Source: Luteimonas rhizosphaerae (GTDB taxonomy: Bacteria; Pseudomonadota; Gammaproteobacteria; Xanthomonadales; Xanthomonadaceae). Taken from it: a DNA stretch of 64,000 nucleotides. Below the pieces are notes generated by a model, which saw only the letters and a program-made list of their open reading frames with translations, searched no databases and was not told where the DNA came from. The position numbers were made by a program, and so were the translations under genes. Location: the NCBI RefSeq assembly GCF_002849595.1, contig NZ_NRQR01000026.1:186001-250000 (forward strand), written 5' to 3'. This document shows, piece after piece, positions 26,437 through 34,319 of the stretch. Each line of letters opens with the position of its first letter. Positions within the stretch are counted from its first letter, which is position 1.

Positions 26437-28614
26437 TCAGCCGATGACGCGCTCGAACGGCGGCAGTGCGTCGAGGATGCGTTTGCCGTAGCGGCGGCTG
26501 ATCAGCCGCGAATCGAGGATGATCACGCGGCCGGTGTCGCTGGAGGTGCGGATCAGGCGCCCGGCGAACTGGGTCAGCGTGCGCAGCGCATGCGGCACCG
26601 CGATCAGGTTGAAGGCGTTGAGGCCGCGGCCTTCGAGCCATTCGCTGAGCGTCGAGGTCTGTGGATCGGTCGGCACCGCGAACGGCACCTGGGTGATGAC
26701 TACCGTCGTACAGGCCTCGCCGGGTAGATCGAGACCTTCGCCGAACGAGTTGAGGCCGAACAGCACCGAGCCGTCTTTCGCCGCGACACGCTTGAGATGC
26801 TCGGCGACGACCTGCGACTTGTTGGTGCTGGTCTGCATCTGCACCTGCGCGCGGCGCGAGGCAGGCAGCAGCTCGGCGACCTTCTCCATCTTCCAGCGCG
26901 AGGTGAAGAGCACCATGCTGCCCTTCTTCCAGTCGAGCTCGCGCACCAGGTACTCGGCGATCGCCTTGGGGTGGCCTTCGCGGTCGTCGGGCGTGACCGG
27001 GAAGTTCGGCACGATCAGCTGCGCCTGCCTGCGCAGCTCGAAGGGCGAGGGCAGCGACGCGGTCTCGGCGTGATCCGGCAGGCCGGTATCGATGGCGAAG
27101 GACTGGAAATCGCCGCCGCCGGTCAGCGTCGCCGAGGTCATGCCCACCGAGTCGACGTCCTTCCACAGCAGTTGCCGCAACACCTGCGCGGCCGAGACCG
27201 GCGAGCAATGGCAGACCAGGTCGCCTTCGCGGGTCGCGGTGACCCAGCGTGCGAACGGCGGCTGGCCCTCGCGGTCCTCGCGGCGCCAGCCCGACCACAG
27301 GTCGTGCTGCTGCTCGACCATCTCCAGCGCCATGCCGAGGCTGCGCTGCAGGCGCTCGCGCGCGGGATCGTCCTGCTTGCTGCGGGCGACCAGGGTCTGC
27401 GCCGCGTGCACCCAGTTGAACAGGGCGCGGGTGTCGTCGCCGAGCACCTCGATCGCCGGCAACCACGCGTCGGGCAGACGGCCGTTGGCGGCGCGCCACA
27501 TCGGATCGCGGTCGTCGGGTTCCGGCCGCCACACGGCGTCGATCTCGGTCCGGAACGCCTTGAGCGCCTTCGCCACCCGCGTCGCCAGTTCGATCGCCTC
27601 GTTCGGCAGCAGCGTGCCGATCTTGTCCTTGTCGACGAGGCGGTAGGCGCCGGCGATCAGGATCTGCAGCCGCGACACGCGCCGCGCCATGTCGCCGAGC
27701 GGCAGGCGCGCGGCGCCCTGGTCGATCGCCACGCTGGCGACGTGATGGCCTTCGTCGAGCACCAGCAGCATGTCGGCCGGCGCGGCGAGCAGTGGCTGGC
27801 CGTTCTCGACGTCGCCCAGCGACAGCGACGACAGCAGCAGCGCGTGGTTGGTGACGACGATCTGCGCCTCGCGCACCGTGTTGCGCGACTTCAGCACGGG
27901 ACACTGCTGGGCGAAGCTGCAGCGGCGACCGGCGCAGCCCGAGGCCGGCGTGGTGATGCGCGTGCGCAGCGCCGGCGAGACCGGCTCGGGCGCGGCATCC
28001 AGATCGCCGTCCCACAGCCGGTCCGCGTGGGCCTCGAGCAGCCGCCGCGCGGCGTCGGCCTCGTGCGGCGCCAGCGGGCGGTCGTAGAGCTGGGCCTCGT
28101 AATCGCCGCCTTCGTCGGCGCCGAGCGGCGCATCGCCGAACGCGGTGTCGCCGAAAATATGGGTCTGGCTGGTCTCGCCATGCAGTTCGGCCGCGTTGCG
28201 CGTGCACAGGTAACGCGTGCGGCCCTTGGCCAGCGCGACAGTGGCCTCGATGCCGGTCGCCTTCAGGAAGGCGGGAATGTCGCGTTCGACCAGCTGCGAC
28301 TGCAGCGCGACGGTGCCGGTGCTGATGACCAGCTTCTTCTTCGTCGCCAGCGCGATGGGCACGCCGGCGGTCATGTAGGCGAGGCTCTTGCCGACGCCGG
28401 TCGGCGCCTCGGCGATGCCGATGCCGCCCGACGTCGCCAGGGCGCGCGACACCAGCGCGATCATCTGGCTCTGCGAGCGGCGCGTGCTGAAGCCCGGCGT
28501 GTTCGCCTGCAGCTTCGCGTACGCATCGCGGATGTCGGCTTTCAGCGCGTCGGTCAACGCGCGCGGCGTCGCGGCGGCCGGTTCGGCCGGCGACTGGAGG
28601 TCGGGTTCGCCCAT
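26437..28614 (-). CDS. dinG: ATP-dependent DNA helicase DinG (XPD-like, Fe-S)
   Basis: This 725-residue superfamily 2 helicase unwinds DNA 5' to 3' and removes R-loops and damage-linked structures. Walker A is AEAPTGVGKSLAY (residues 69-80). The Fe-S cluster cysteines are in TRYLCTRNAAE and PASGCAGRRCSFAQQC. Walker B reads LLVLDEGHH, and motif VI is FAGRLIRTSSDTGRVIILDS. The length and residue pattern match the Xanthomonas-type DinG. The start at 28614 (MGEPDLQSPAEPAAATPRAL) is used; the longer frame ahead of it is non-protein-like. It lies opposite csbD. Confidence 0.95.
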   Translation of the reverse strand: MGEPDLQSPAEPAAATPRALTDALKADIRDAYAKLQANTPGFSTRRSQSQMIALVSRALATSGGIGIAEAPTGVGKSLAYMTAGVPIALATKKKLVISTGTVALQSQLVERDIPAFLKATGIEATVALAKGRTRYLCTRNAAELHGETSQTHIFGDTAFGDAPLGADEGGDYEAQLYDRPLAPHEADAARRLLEAHADRLWDGDLDAAPEPVSPALRTRITTPASGCAGRRCSFAQQCPVLKSRNTVREAQIVVTNHALLLSSLSLGDVENGQPLLAAPADMLLVLDEGHHVASVAIDQGAARLPLGDMARRVSRLQILIAGAYRLVDKDKIGTLLPNEAIELATRVAKALKAFRTEIDAVWRPEPDDRDPMWRAANGRLPDAWLPAIEVLGDDTRALFNWVHAAQTLVARSKQDDPARERLQRSLGMALEMVEQQHDLWSGWRREDREGQPPFARWVTATREGDLVCHCSPVSAAQVLRQLLWKDVDSVGMTSATLTGGGDFQSFAIDTGLPDHAETASLPSPFELRRQAQLIVPNFPVTPDDREGHPKAIAEYLVRELDWKKGSMVLFTSRWKMEKVAELLPASRRAQVQMQTSTNKSQVVAEHLKRVAAKDGSVLFGLNSFGEGLDLPGEACTTVVITQVPFAVPTDPQTSTLSEWLEGRGLNAFNLIAVPHALRTLTQFAGRLIRTSSDTGRVIILDSRLISRRYGKRILDALPPFERVIG

Positions 28615-28726
28615 GCGCGCATTTTCCCACGTGCGGTCGCGCAGGCCGAGACGGATTTATGAACGCTTGACGGGCGGGCCCTACCGGGCTGCTAGATTCG
28701 CCGCCACGACCCTTGAAGGACACGCC

Positions 28727-29371
28727 ATGGCCGCCGGCACGCAGGAACTCGACACGTTCGTCCGCGAGGCGCTGCAGCGCGGCGCCAGCCGCGACGAGGT
28801 GGCGACGGTGCTCGCCGGCGCCGGCTGGCCGGACGAGCAGGTGCGCAGCGCGCTGGCCGTGTATGCCGACGTGCCGTTCGTGGTGCCGGTGCCGCGCCCG
28901 CGCCCCTACCTGTCGGCGCGCGAGGCGTTCCTGTATCTGGTGCTGTTCGCGACCTTGTACGTCTCGGCCTGGCAGCTGGGCAGCCTGCTGTTCGACCTGA
29001 TCAACCACGCCTTCCCCGATCCCACGGATCCGGAGTACCGGGTGCAGCGGCTGGGGCCGTCGATGCGCTGGGCCGTCGCGTCGGTGCTCATCGCGTTCCC
29101 GGTGTTCGCCTTCGTCGCCCACAAGCTCTCGCGCGAGATCGCACGCAATCCGCTGAAGCGGCTGTCGGCGGTGCGGCGCTGGCTGACCTACATGACGCTG
29201 TTCCTCGCGGCGACGGTGCTGGTCTGCGATCTCATCGCGCTGGTCTACAACGTGCTGGGCGGGGAGCTGAGCGTGCGCTTCGTGCTGAAGGTGCTGGTGG
29301 CGGGCGCGATCGCGGGGGCGATCTTCACCTTCTATCTCCTGGATCTGCGGCGCGAGGAGGTCGAGGCATGA
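28727..29371 (+). CDS. DUF5671 membrane protein
   Basis: This 214-residue protein has a short cytosolic N-terminal helix pair (LDTFVREALQRGASRDEVAT, VLAGAGWPDEQVRSAL) that resembles a tandem small helical domain, then four or so membrane helices (AREAFLYLVLFATLYVSAWQ, WAVASVLIAFPVFAFVAHKL, LTYMTLFLAATVLVCDLIAL, VLKVLVAGAIAGAIFTFYLL). DUF5671 proteins are of unknown function. The GAAGGACACGCC ribosome site supports ATG 28727. It overlaps the next gene by four bases. Confidence 0.82.
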   Translation: MAAGTQELDTFVREALQRGASRDEVATVLAGAGWPDEQVRSALAVYADVPFVVPVPRPRPYLSAREAFLYLVLFATLYVSAWQLGSLLFDLINHAFPDPTDPEYRVQRLGPSMRWAVASVLIAFPVFAFVAHKLSREIARNPLKRLSAVRRWLTYMTLFLAATVLVCDLIALVYNVLGGELSVRFVLKVLVAGAIAGAIFTFYLLDLRREEVEA

Positions 29372-29820
29372 CCGTGTCGGGCTTCGGACGCGGGCTGTTG
29401 ATCGCCGGCGGCCTCGTCAGCCTCGCGGCGGTGGCCGCGGCGCTGCTGTTGATCGGCTCGCCCGGTGCGCAGCGCGAGTCGCGGCTGGACGCGGCGCGGG
29501 TACGCGATCTGGCGCGGATCGAAGCGCTGGCCGCACAGCAACTGCGGCGCGACGGCACGTTGCCGGCCTCGCTCGATGCGCTGCGCGGCGAGGCGCGCCG
29601 GGTCGATCCCCTCACTGGCCTGCCCTATGGCTACGCGGTCGTCGACGCCCGCACGCTGCGCCTGTGCGCGACCTTCGCTACCGACAGCGGCGATGCCCTG
29701 CGGCAGGCCGAACCCTGGATGCATCGGGACTGGCCGCACGGCCCCGGCGACGCGTGCTTCGAGCGCACCATCGCGCGCGATGCCGACGACGCGACCGGCG
29801 TGCCTGCCCAACTGCAGTGA
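29368..29820 (+). CDS. Membrane-anchored hypothetical protein
   Basis: This 150-residue protein has one N-terminal helix (GLLIAGGLVSLAAVAAALLL) and then a periplasmic or cytoplasmic helical domain with RVRDLARIEALAAQQLRRDG, LPASLDALRGEARRVDPLTG and LPYGYAVVDARTLRLCATFA. The DPLTGLPYGYRV type of motif resembles proteins with a YxxF-like substrate-contact domain, but I cannot name it. Its start overlaps the DUF5671 stop as ATGA, so the two genes form an operon and probably work together. Confidence 0.8.
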   Translation: MTVSGFGRGLLIAGGLVSLAAVAAALLLIGSPGAQRESRLDAARVRDLARIEALAAQQLRRDGTLPASLDALRGEARRVDPLTGLPYGYAVVDARTLRLCATFATDSGDALRQAEPWMHRDWPHGPGDACFERTIARDADDATGVPAQLQ

Positions 29821-29827
29821 CACGGGA

Positions 29828-29863
29828 CTGCGGGCGTCGCTCGTGCGCGTTGCGCGCCCGCAG
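29828..29863. terminator. Hairpin between convergent genes
   Basis: CTGCGGGCG and CGCCCGCAG pair perfectly (9 bp) around an 18-base loop in the short gap between two facing stops. It has no T-run. Confidence 0.45.
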
Positions 29864-29899
29864 GGACGGGCGCTCGCCGGGCATCCGAAACGGGGCCGT

Positions 29900-30298
29900 T
29901 CAGGACGCTGCGGCCTCGCAGGGCGCAGTGGCGGTCAGCGCCGCACGCACGAGGTCGGCCGCATTGCCGCGACGCGCGGCCGCGGGCAATGCGTCGAGAT
30001 GCGCGAAGACGCGCGCGACGAGCTCGTGCGGTTTGACCAGACCCTGGCCGCACCAGACATCGCGCCCCGACGCATCGGCGACGCCGGCGACATAGGCGGC
30101 CGCCGTCTGCGCGGCCGCTTCGCGGCGGATCGCCTCGTCGCGGAACGTGTAGGCCGCATTGCCCTTCAGGGCGTCGAGCAGTTCCTCCCCGCTGTAGAGC
30201 CAGGTGCCCGCGCGCGTGGAGGCGTCGACGGGCGATGCCGGGGCGAAACCGGCCGTCAGCAGGCCGACGAGGACAGCAGCGCGGAGCAGGATCGTCAT
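29900..30298 (-). CDS. Rap1a/Tai-type immunity protein family
   Basis: This 132-residue secreted protein has a signal peptide (MTILLRAAVLVGLLTAGFAP, cleaved near ASP/VDA) and the Rap1a/Tai signature: YSGEELLDALKG, AAYVAGVADASGRDVWCGQG, VKPHELVARVFAHLDALPAA, and ATAPCEAA at the end; the two cysteines probably pair. Characterised members (Rap1a in Serratia, Tai4 in others) neutralise type VI effectors of the Tae4 peptidoglycan amidase class in the periplasm. No effector or type VI gene is adjacent, so here it may be an orphan immunity gene protecting against rivals. Confidence 0.75.
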   Translation of the reverse strand: MTILLRAAVLVGLLTAGFAPASPVDASTRAGTWLYSGEELLDALKGNAAYTFRDEAIRREAAAQTAAAYVAGVADASGRDVWCGQGLVKPHELVARVFAHLDALPAAARRGNAADLVRAALTATAPCEAAAS

Positions 30299-30445
30299 GC
30301 AGGGAGCGTAGCGCGTCGCATCCGGCGGTTCACGAACAGCGGCTGTCCGTCCGGGCTCCATCGACGGCACGAAATGGCAGGTTGGTCAGGAGTGCGAATG
30401 CGGGGATCGCGCGCGCCTCGATACGGCAAATGGAGGACCGCTTCG

Positions 30446-30722
30446 TCAGCCGCGAACCACTCCGAGTGAAGCTGCGGACGCAGGCGTCTCGTAGACCGAG
30501 GTCTGCGGGTTCGCAGGCAGGTCGATCTCGAACGGCTTGCGCGTCATCCAGGTCGCAGCCGCTGCGAGCACGACGCCGAGCAACCACATCACACCCACCG
30601 CGATCGCGACCGTTGCCCCGATCTTGAACCAGATCGAGCGGTAGACGGCGCCGCAGTGGGGGCATTCGATCGCCGTACTGCTGATCTGTCGCGCGCATTC
30701 CGCGCAGGGAATCCATCGCCAT
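30446..30722 (-). pseudogene. Zinc-ribbon membrane protein with a one-base frameshift at its start
   Basis: The minus-strand frame ending with the stop at 30446 reads IPCAECARQISSTAIECPHC (a classic CxxC...CxxC zinc ribbon), then SIWFKIGATVAIAVGVMWLL and GVVLAAAATWMTRKP (one membrane helix), ending SVYETPASAASLGVVRG. It has no start codon of its own. The ATG at 30722, with GAGG before it, is out of frame by one base: removing one G from ATGGCGATGGATTCCCTG would give MAMIPCAEC, exactly the expected family start. A single-base insertion near 30714, real or a base-call error, is the best explanation. Confidence 0.65.
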
Positions 30723-30778
30723 CGTCTCGCCTCACGCCGTCCTGGTGGGCGGCCAGCCTAGCAGGCAGTGCGCCGCAA

Positions 30779-31231
30779 TCAGGACGCCCGCTTGCGCGCC
30801 TTCGGCAGCGCTGCCATCCGCGCCTCGAAATCGCGGGCGACGTCCGCCAGCGTCACGTCGCGCAGCCGCTCGCGCAGCAGGGTCTCGGCATCGTGCAGGG
30901 CCGTGCCCAGGCTCGCGTTGACGGCCCGTTCGACGAGGCATTGCGGATCGTCGTTGGCCATGCCGATCGCGAACAGGGCGGGCTCGCCGAGCGCGGTGTA
31001 GATGTCGAGCAGGGAGATCGCATCCAGCCGCCGCGCCAGCGACCAGCCGCCGCCGTGGCCTTTCTCGGAACGCACGTAGCCGGCATCGCGCAGGCCGCCC
31101 ATGGTCCGGCGCACGACGACCGGATTGGTGCCGAGCATTCGCGCGATGTCGTCCGACGTCGCCGGCCCGTCGCGCTCGGCGAGGTGGATCAGCACGTGCA
31201 GCATGCGGCTCAGACGACTGTCGTTGCGCAT
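30779..31231 (-). CDS. Rrf2-family transcriptional regulator
   Basis: This 150-residue protein starts MRNDSRLSRMLHVLIHLAER, followed by the winged helix-turn-helix (PATSDDIARMLGTNPVVVRR, TMGGLRDAGYVRSEKGHGGG) and the Rrf2 wing WSLARRLDAISLLDIYTALG. Only one cysteine (DDPQCLVERAVN) remains, so it probably does not bind an Fe-S cluster like IscR or NsrR and resembles the YwnA-type subgroup instead. It is divergent from the flavoprotein at 31372 with two palindromes between them, so it most likely controls that gene and itself. The start at 31231 gives the usual family length. Confidence 0.88.
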   Translation of the reverse strand: MRNDSRLSRMLHVLIHLAERDGPATSDDIARMLGTNPVVVRRTMGGLRDAGYVRSEKGHGGGWSLARRLDAISLLDIYTALGEPALFAIGMANDDPQCLVERAVNASLGTALHDAETLLRERLRDVTLADVARDFEARMAALPKARKRAS

Positions 31232-31282
31232 CGCGCATCCCGGGGGCTGGAGAACGGACGACATCTTACGACACCACAAAAG

Positions 31283-31295
31283 TTGCACGATGCAA
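31283..31295. promoter_or_regulatory. Palindrome, candidate regulator site 1
   Basis: TTGCA-CGA-TGCAA is a perfect 5-bp inverted repeat in the divergent promoter between the Rrf2 regulator and the flavoprotein. It is close to the regulator's start and could be a half-site or a separate operator. Confidence 0.4.
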
Positions 31296-31307
31296 GACAC
31301 TCGCGCA

Positions 31308-31332
31308 TCATGGCACTTCATAAGTGGCATGA
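31308..31332. promoter_or_regulatory. 25-bp palindrome, likely Rrf2 operator
   Basis: The arms TCATGGCACTT and AAGTGGCATGA match in 10 of 11 base pairs around a 3-base centre (CAT). The size and near-perfect symmetry are as expected for a winged-helix dimer such as an Rrf2 protein. It lies in the divergent promoter, 40 bases before the GTG of the flavoprotein, where binding would block transcription. Confidence 0.65.
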
Positions 31333-31371
31333 AGCGGCGGTATCCGGCGCCGCGCCGCGCAGGGAGACGAC

Positions 31372-32292
31372 GTGACATACGACGTGATCGTGATCGGAGG
31401 CAGTTTCGCCGGCCTGGCGGCAGCGCAGGCGCTCGGGCGGGCGCGGCGGCGCGTGCTGGTCGTCGACGGCAGGCAACCGCGCAACCGGTTCTCGGCGGCC
31501 GCGCACAACATCCTCGGTCACGACGGCAAACCGCCCGCGCAACTGCTGGCCGAGGGACGCGCGGAGCTGGCGCGCTATGCGACGGTCGCGCAGCGGGAAG
31601 GCCATGTGCGCGACATCACGGGCGCGACCGGCGGGTTCGAGGTCACGCTGCACGATGGCAGCGTCCAGCAGGGCCGGCGTCTCGTGCTGGCGACCGGCGT
31701 GCGCGATACCCTGCCGGACATCCCGGGCGTCGCCGCGCGCTGGGGCGTGACGGTGCTGCACTGCCCCTACTGTCATGGCTACGAGGTCGCGGATCGCGCC
31801 TTGGGCGTGCTCGCCCACCATCCGGGCGCGACGCATCACGCGCTGATGCTGCCGGACTGGGGGCCGACGACCTATTTCAGCCAGGGCCGCTTCCCGCCCG
31901 ACGCCGAGACCGCGGCCAGGCTCGCCACGCGGGGCGTCGTCGTCGAAGACAGCCCGATCGTGGCGCTGCTCGGCGCCGCGCCGGACCTTGACGGCGTGCG
32001 CCTGGCCGACGGCCGTATCGTCGCGATCGGCGCGTTGTTCACGATTCCGGCGAGCGACGCCGCGAGTCCGCTCGCGTCGCAACTCGGCTGCGCATTCGAC
32101 GACGGCCCGCTCGGGGCGTTCCTGCGCGTCGATGCGATGAAGCAGACGACGGTGCCGGGCGTCTTCGCGGCGGGCGACGCCGCCAGCCCCCTGCACGGGG
32201 TGGCCGGGGCGGTGGCAGCCGGCGTCATGGCCGGCGTCGGCGCGCACCAGTCGCTGGTGGCCGACGCGGCGGGCGGCACGCCGCCGCACTGA
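31372..32292 (+). CDS. Thioredoxin-reductase-like NAD(P)/FAD oxidoreductase
   Basis: This 306-residue flavoprotein starts at GTG 31372 (AGGGAGA ribosome site). The N-terminal FAD-binding motif is VIVIGGSFAGLAAAQALGRA, the redox pair is CPYC in VLHCPYCHGYEVADRALGVL, and the C-terminal FAD motif is TVPGVFAAGDAASPLHGVAG. The segment between them, which in thioredoxin reductases holds the NADPH GxGxxA motif, is altered: after the CPYC motif it reads VLAHHPGATHHALMLPDW, so the nucleotide preference is uncertain. The protein is related to the thioredoxin-reductase-like enzymes that oxidise dithiol natural products or peptides. The divergent Rrf2 gene implies regulation in response to a redox or electrophile signal. 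Confidence 0.88.
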   Translation: MTYDVIVIGGSFAGLAAAQALGRARRRVLVVDGRQPRNRFSAAAHNILGHDGKPPAQLLAEGRAELARYATVAQREGHVRDITGATGGFEVTLHDGSVQQGRRLVLATGVRDTLPDIPGVAARWGVTVLHCPYCHGYEVADRALGVLAHHPGATHHALMLPDWGPTTYFSQGRFPPDAETAARLATRGVVVEDSPIVALLGAAPDLDGVRLADGRIVAIGALFTIPASDAASPLASQLGCAFDDGPLGAFLRVDAMKQTTVPGVFAAGDAASPLHGVAGAVAAGVMAGVGAHQSLVADAAGGTPPH

Positions 32293-32350
32293 GCCACGCG
32301 CGCAGGGCGCGTTCACTGCAGGTACCCGCGTGCATTCCGATACTGCGGAC

Positions 32351-33340
32351 ATGACCCGTTGGCTTTCCCTGCTGCTGTGCGCGCTGTTGGCCGCGCCGCT
32401 CGCCTCCGCGGCCGACGCGCCGCTCGATCAGGTCCTCGACGCCGCCGGCGACCTGACGCCCCTGCGCACGGTGCTGGTCGCGCGCGACGGCACGGTGCTC
32501 GCCGAGCGCGGCTATCGCGGCGCGTCGCCGGGGCGTGCGACCAACATCAAGTCGGCATCCAAGTCGGTGGTGTCGGCGTTGGTCGGGATCGCGATCGAAC
32601 GCGGCCTGCTCGACGGCGTCGACCAGCCGGTCGCGCCACTGCTGGCCGACAAGCTTCCCGGCACGCCCGATCCGCGGCTCGCATCGCTGACCATCGGTCA
32701 CCTGCTGTCGATGCAGGCCGGCCTGCAGCCGACATCGGGCCGCCAGTACGGGCGCTGGGTGGCGCAGCGCGACTGGGTGCGGGCCGCGCTGGCGCAGCCG
32801 TTCGTCGACGATCCCGGCGGCGGGATGCTGTATTCGACAGGCTCGACGCATCTGCTGTCGGCGATCCTGACGCGCGTCGGCGGCAAGTCGACGCTGGCGC
32901 TCGCGCGCGACTGGCTGGGGCCGCAGGCGGGCTTCGCGATCACCTCGTGGGACCGCGATCCGCAGGGCATCTATTTCGGCGGCAACCAGATGGCGATGAC
33001 GCCGCGGTCGCTGCTGGCGTTCGGCGAGCTGTATCGCAACGACGGCCGCGCGGCGTCCGGTGCGCAGCTGCTGCCGGCGACGTGGATCGCGCAGTCGTGG
33101 CGTCCGCGCACGCGCTCGATCTACACCGGCGACGGTTACGGCTATGGCTGGTTCGCGCGCCGCATCGGCGGGCACGACGTGCGCTACGGCTGGGGCCATG
33201 GCGGGCAGATGCTCTACATCGTGCCGAGCCTCGGCATGACGGTGGCGATGACCTCGGACGATGCCGCCGGCGCGGCGGGCTCCGGCCATCTCGGTGACCT
33301 GCATGCCTTGCTGGCGCGGATCATCGCCAGCCAGGCCTGA
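32351..33340 (+). CDS. Serine hydrolase, class C beta-lactamase-like
   Basis: This 329-residue protein has a signal peptide (MTRWLSLLLCALLAAPLASA) and a penicillin-binding-like fold. The SxxK motif is SASKSVVSALVGIAIERGLL, and the YxN-type region is GMLYSTGSTHLLSAILTRVG (Tyr-Ser-Thr). A GHGGQMLYIVPSLGMTVAM segment stands in place of the KTG box. Such proteins are peptidases or esterases of the periplasm, and a true beta-lactamase role is not indicated. It lies downstream of the flavoprotein by 58 bases. The start at 32351 is chosen at the signal peptide. Confidence 0.85.
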   Translation: MTRWLSLLLCALLAAPLASAADAPLDQVLDAAGDLTPLRTVLVARDGTVLAERGYRGASPGRATNIKSASKSVVSALVGIAIERGLLDGVDQPVAPLLADKLPGTPDPRLASLTIGHLLSMQAGLQPTSGRQYGRWVAQRDWVRAALAQPFVDDPGGGMLYSTGSTHLLSAILTRVGGKSTLALARDWLGPQAGFAITSWDRDPQGIYFGGNQMAMTPRSLLAFGELYRNDGRAASGAQLLPATWIAQSWRPRTRSIYTGDGYGYGWFARRIGGHDVRYGWGHGGQMLYIVPSLGMTVAMTSDDAAGAAGSGHLGDLHALLARIIASQA

Positions 33341-33500
33341 GCCGAACGCTGCACGGCGCCGCGGCGCCAGCGACGCGCATGCGCGAGCGTTGCGCACCTG
33401 TGACAGAGCATGGCGCCGGTGGGCCTTCCGCGGCTGCGTCGGCGGCGCCATTCCTGCAGCGCGCCCGGCATGCCGCCGGTACGTGGATCCGGAGTCGCCC

Positions 33501-34319
33501 ATGCCCGTCCTGCCTTCGCTCTACATCTCGCACGGCTCGCCGATGACCGCGCTGACGCCCGGCCTGGTCGGCGAACGCCTGGCCGCGCTCGCGCGCGACC
33601 TGCCGCGGCCGCGCGCGATCGTCGTCGCTTCCGCGCACTGGTTGACCGCGCGGCCCCGGGTCGGCGGTGCGGCCGCGCCTGCCACCGTGCACGATTTCGG
33701 CGGCTTTCCGCAGGCGCTGTTCGACCTGCGCTATCCCGCACCGGGCGAACCGGGCCTGGCGCAGCGGATCGCGGCGTTGCTCGACGCGGCGGGTCTGCCC
33801 GCATCGGTCGATCCCGCGCGTGGCCTTGATCACGGCGTCTGGGTGCCGCTGCACCTGCTGTTTCCGGATGCCGCGATCCAGGTGGTGCCGCTGTCGATCC
33901 AACCCCATGCGGGCCCGGCGCACCAGTTCGCGCTCGGGCGTGCGCTGGCGCCGCTGCGCGAGGACGGCGTCCTGCTGGTCGGCTCCGGCAGCATCACCCA
34001 CAACCTGCATGAGGGGCGCGGCGCGGACCCTGAGGTCGAAGCGCCGTACGTGCGGCCCTTCATCGGGTGGATCGAACAGCGCCTGGCCGCCGACGATCTC
34101 GCCGCGCTGCTCGATTACCGGCGCCAGGCGCCATTCGCGCAGCGCGCCCATCCGACCGACGAGCACCTGTTGCCGCTGTTCTTCGCGATGGGCGCCGCCG
34201 GCGGCGAGCGGCTCGGCGCCCGGCGCATCGACGCGGGCATCGACATGGGGTTCCTGGCGATGGACCTGTACCGCTTCGACGGCGCGGCGACGCGCGCGAC
34301 GCCGCCCGGGCGCGCGTGA
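33501..34319 (+). CDS. ygiD: Class III extradiol dioxygenase, DODA/YgiD family
   Basis: This 272-residue enzyme is of the 4,5-DOPA extradiol dioxygenase family, which opens catechol rings using a metal. It carries LYISHGSPMTALTP, the metal-binding histidines in VVASAHWLTARP, VHDFGGFPQALFD and GLDHGVWVPLHLLFPD, and HPTDEHLLPLFFAMGAAGG. The start at 33501 follows GGAGTCGCCC. E. coli YgiD converts L-DOPA to betalamic-type products in vitro; the native substrate here is not known. It is convergent with the flavodoxin-like gene that follows, stop against stop. Confidence 0.9.
   Translation: MPVLPSLYISHGSPMTALTPGLVGERLAALARDLPRPRAIVVASAHWLTARPRVGGAAAPATVHDFGGFPQALFDLRYPAPGEPGLAQRIAALLDAAGLPASVDPARGLDHGVWVPLHLLFPDAAIQVVPLSIQPHAGPAHQFALGRALAPLREDGVLLVGSGSITHNLHEGRGADPEVEAPYVRPFIGWIEQRLAADDLAALLDYRRQAPFAQRAHPTDEHLLPLFFAMGAAGGERLGARRIDAGIDMGFLAMDLYRFDGAATRATPPGRA

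Noticed and set aside
29900..30298. A complete type VI effector-immunity pair
   Set aside because: Only the immunity-like protein is present; neither an amidase nor a VgrG/Hcp gene is in the window.
32351..33340. A beta-lactamase resistance gene
   Set aside because: The SxxK motif is present, but the class C-specific KTG and YxN motifs are altered, so a general serine hydrolase is the safer call.
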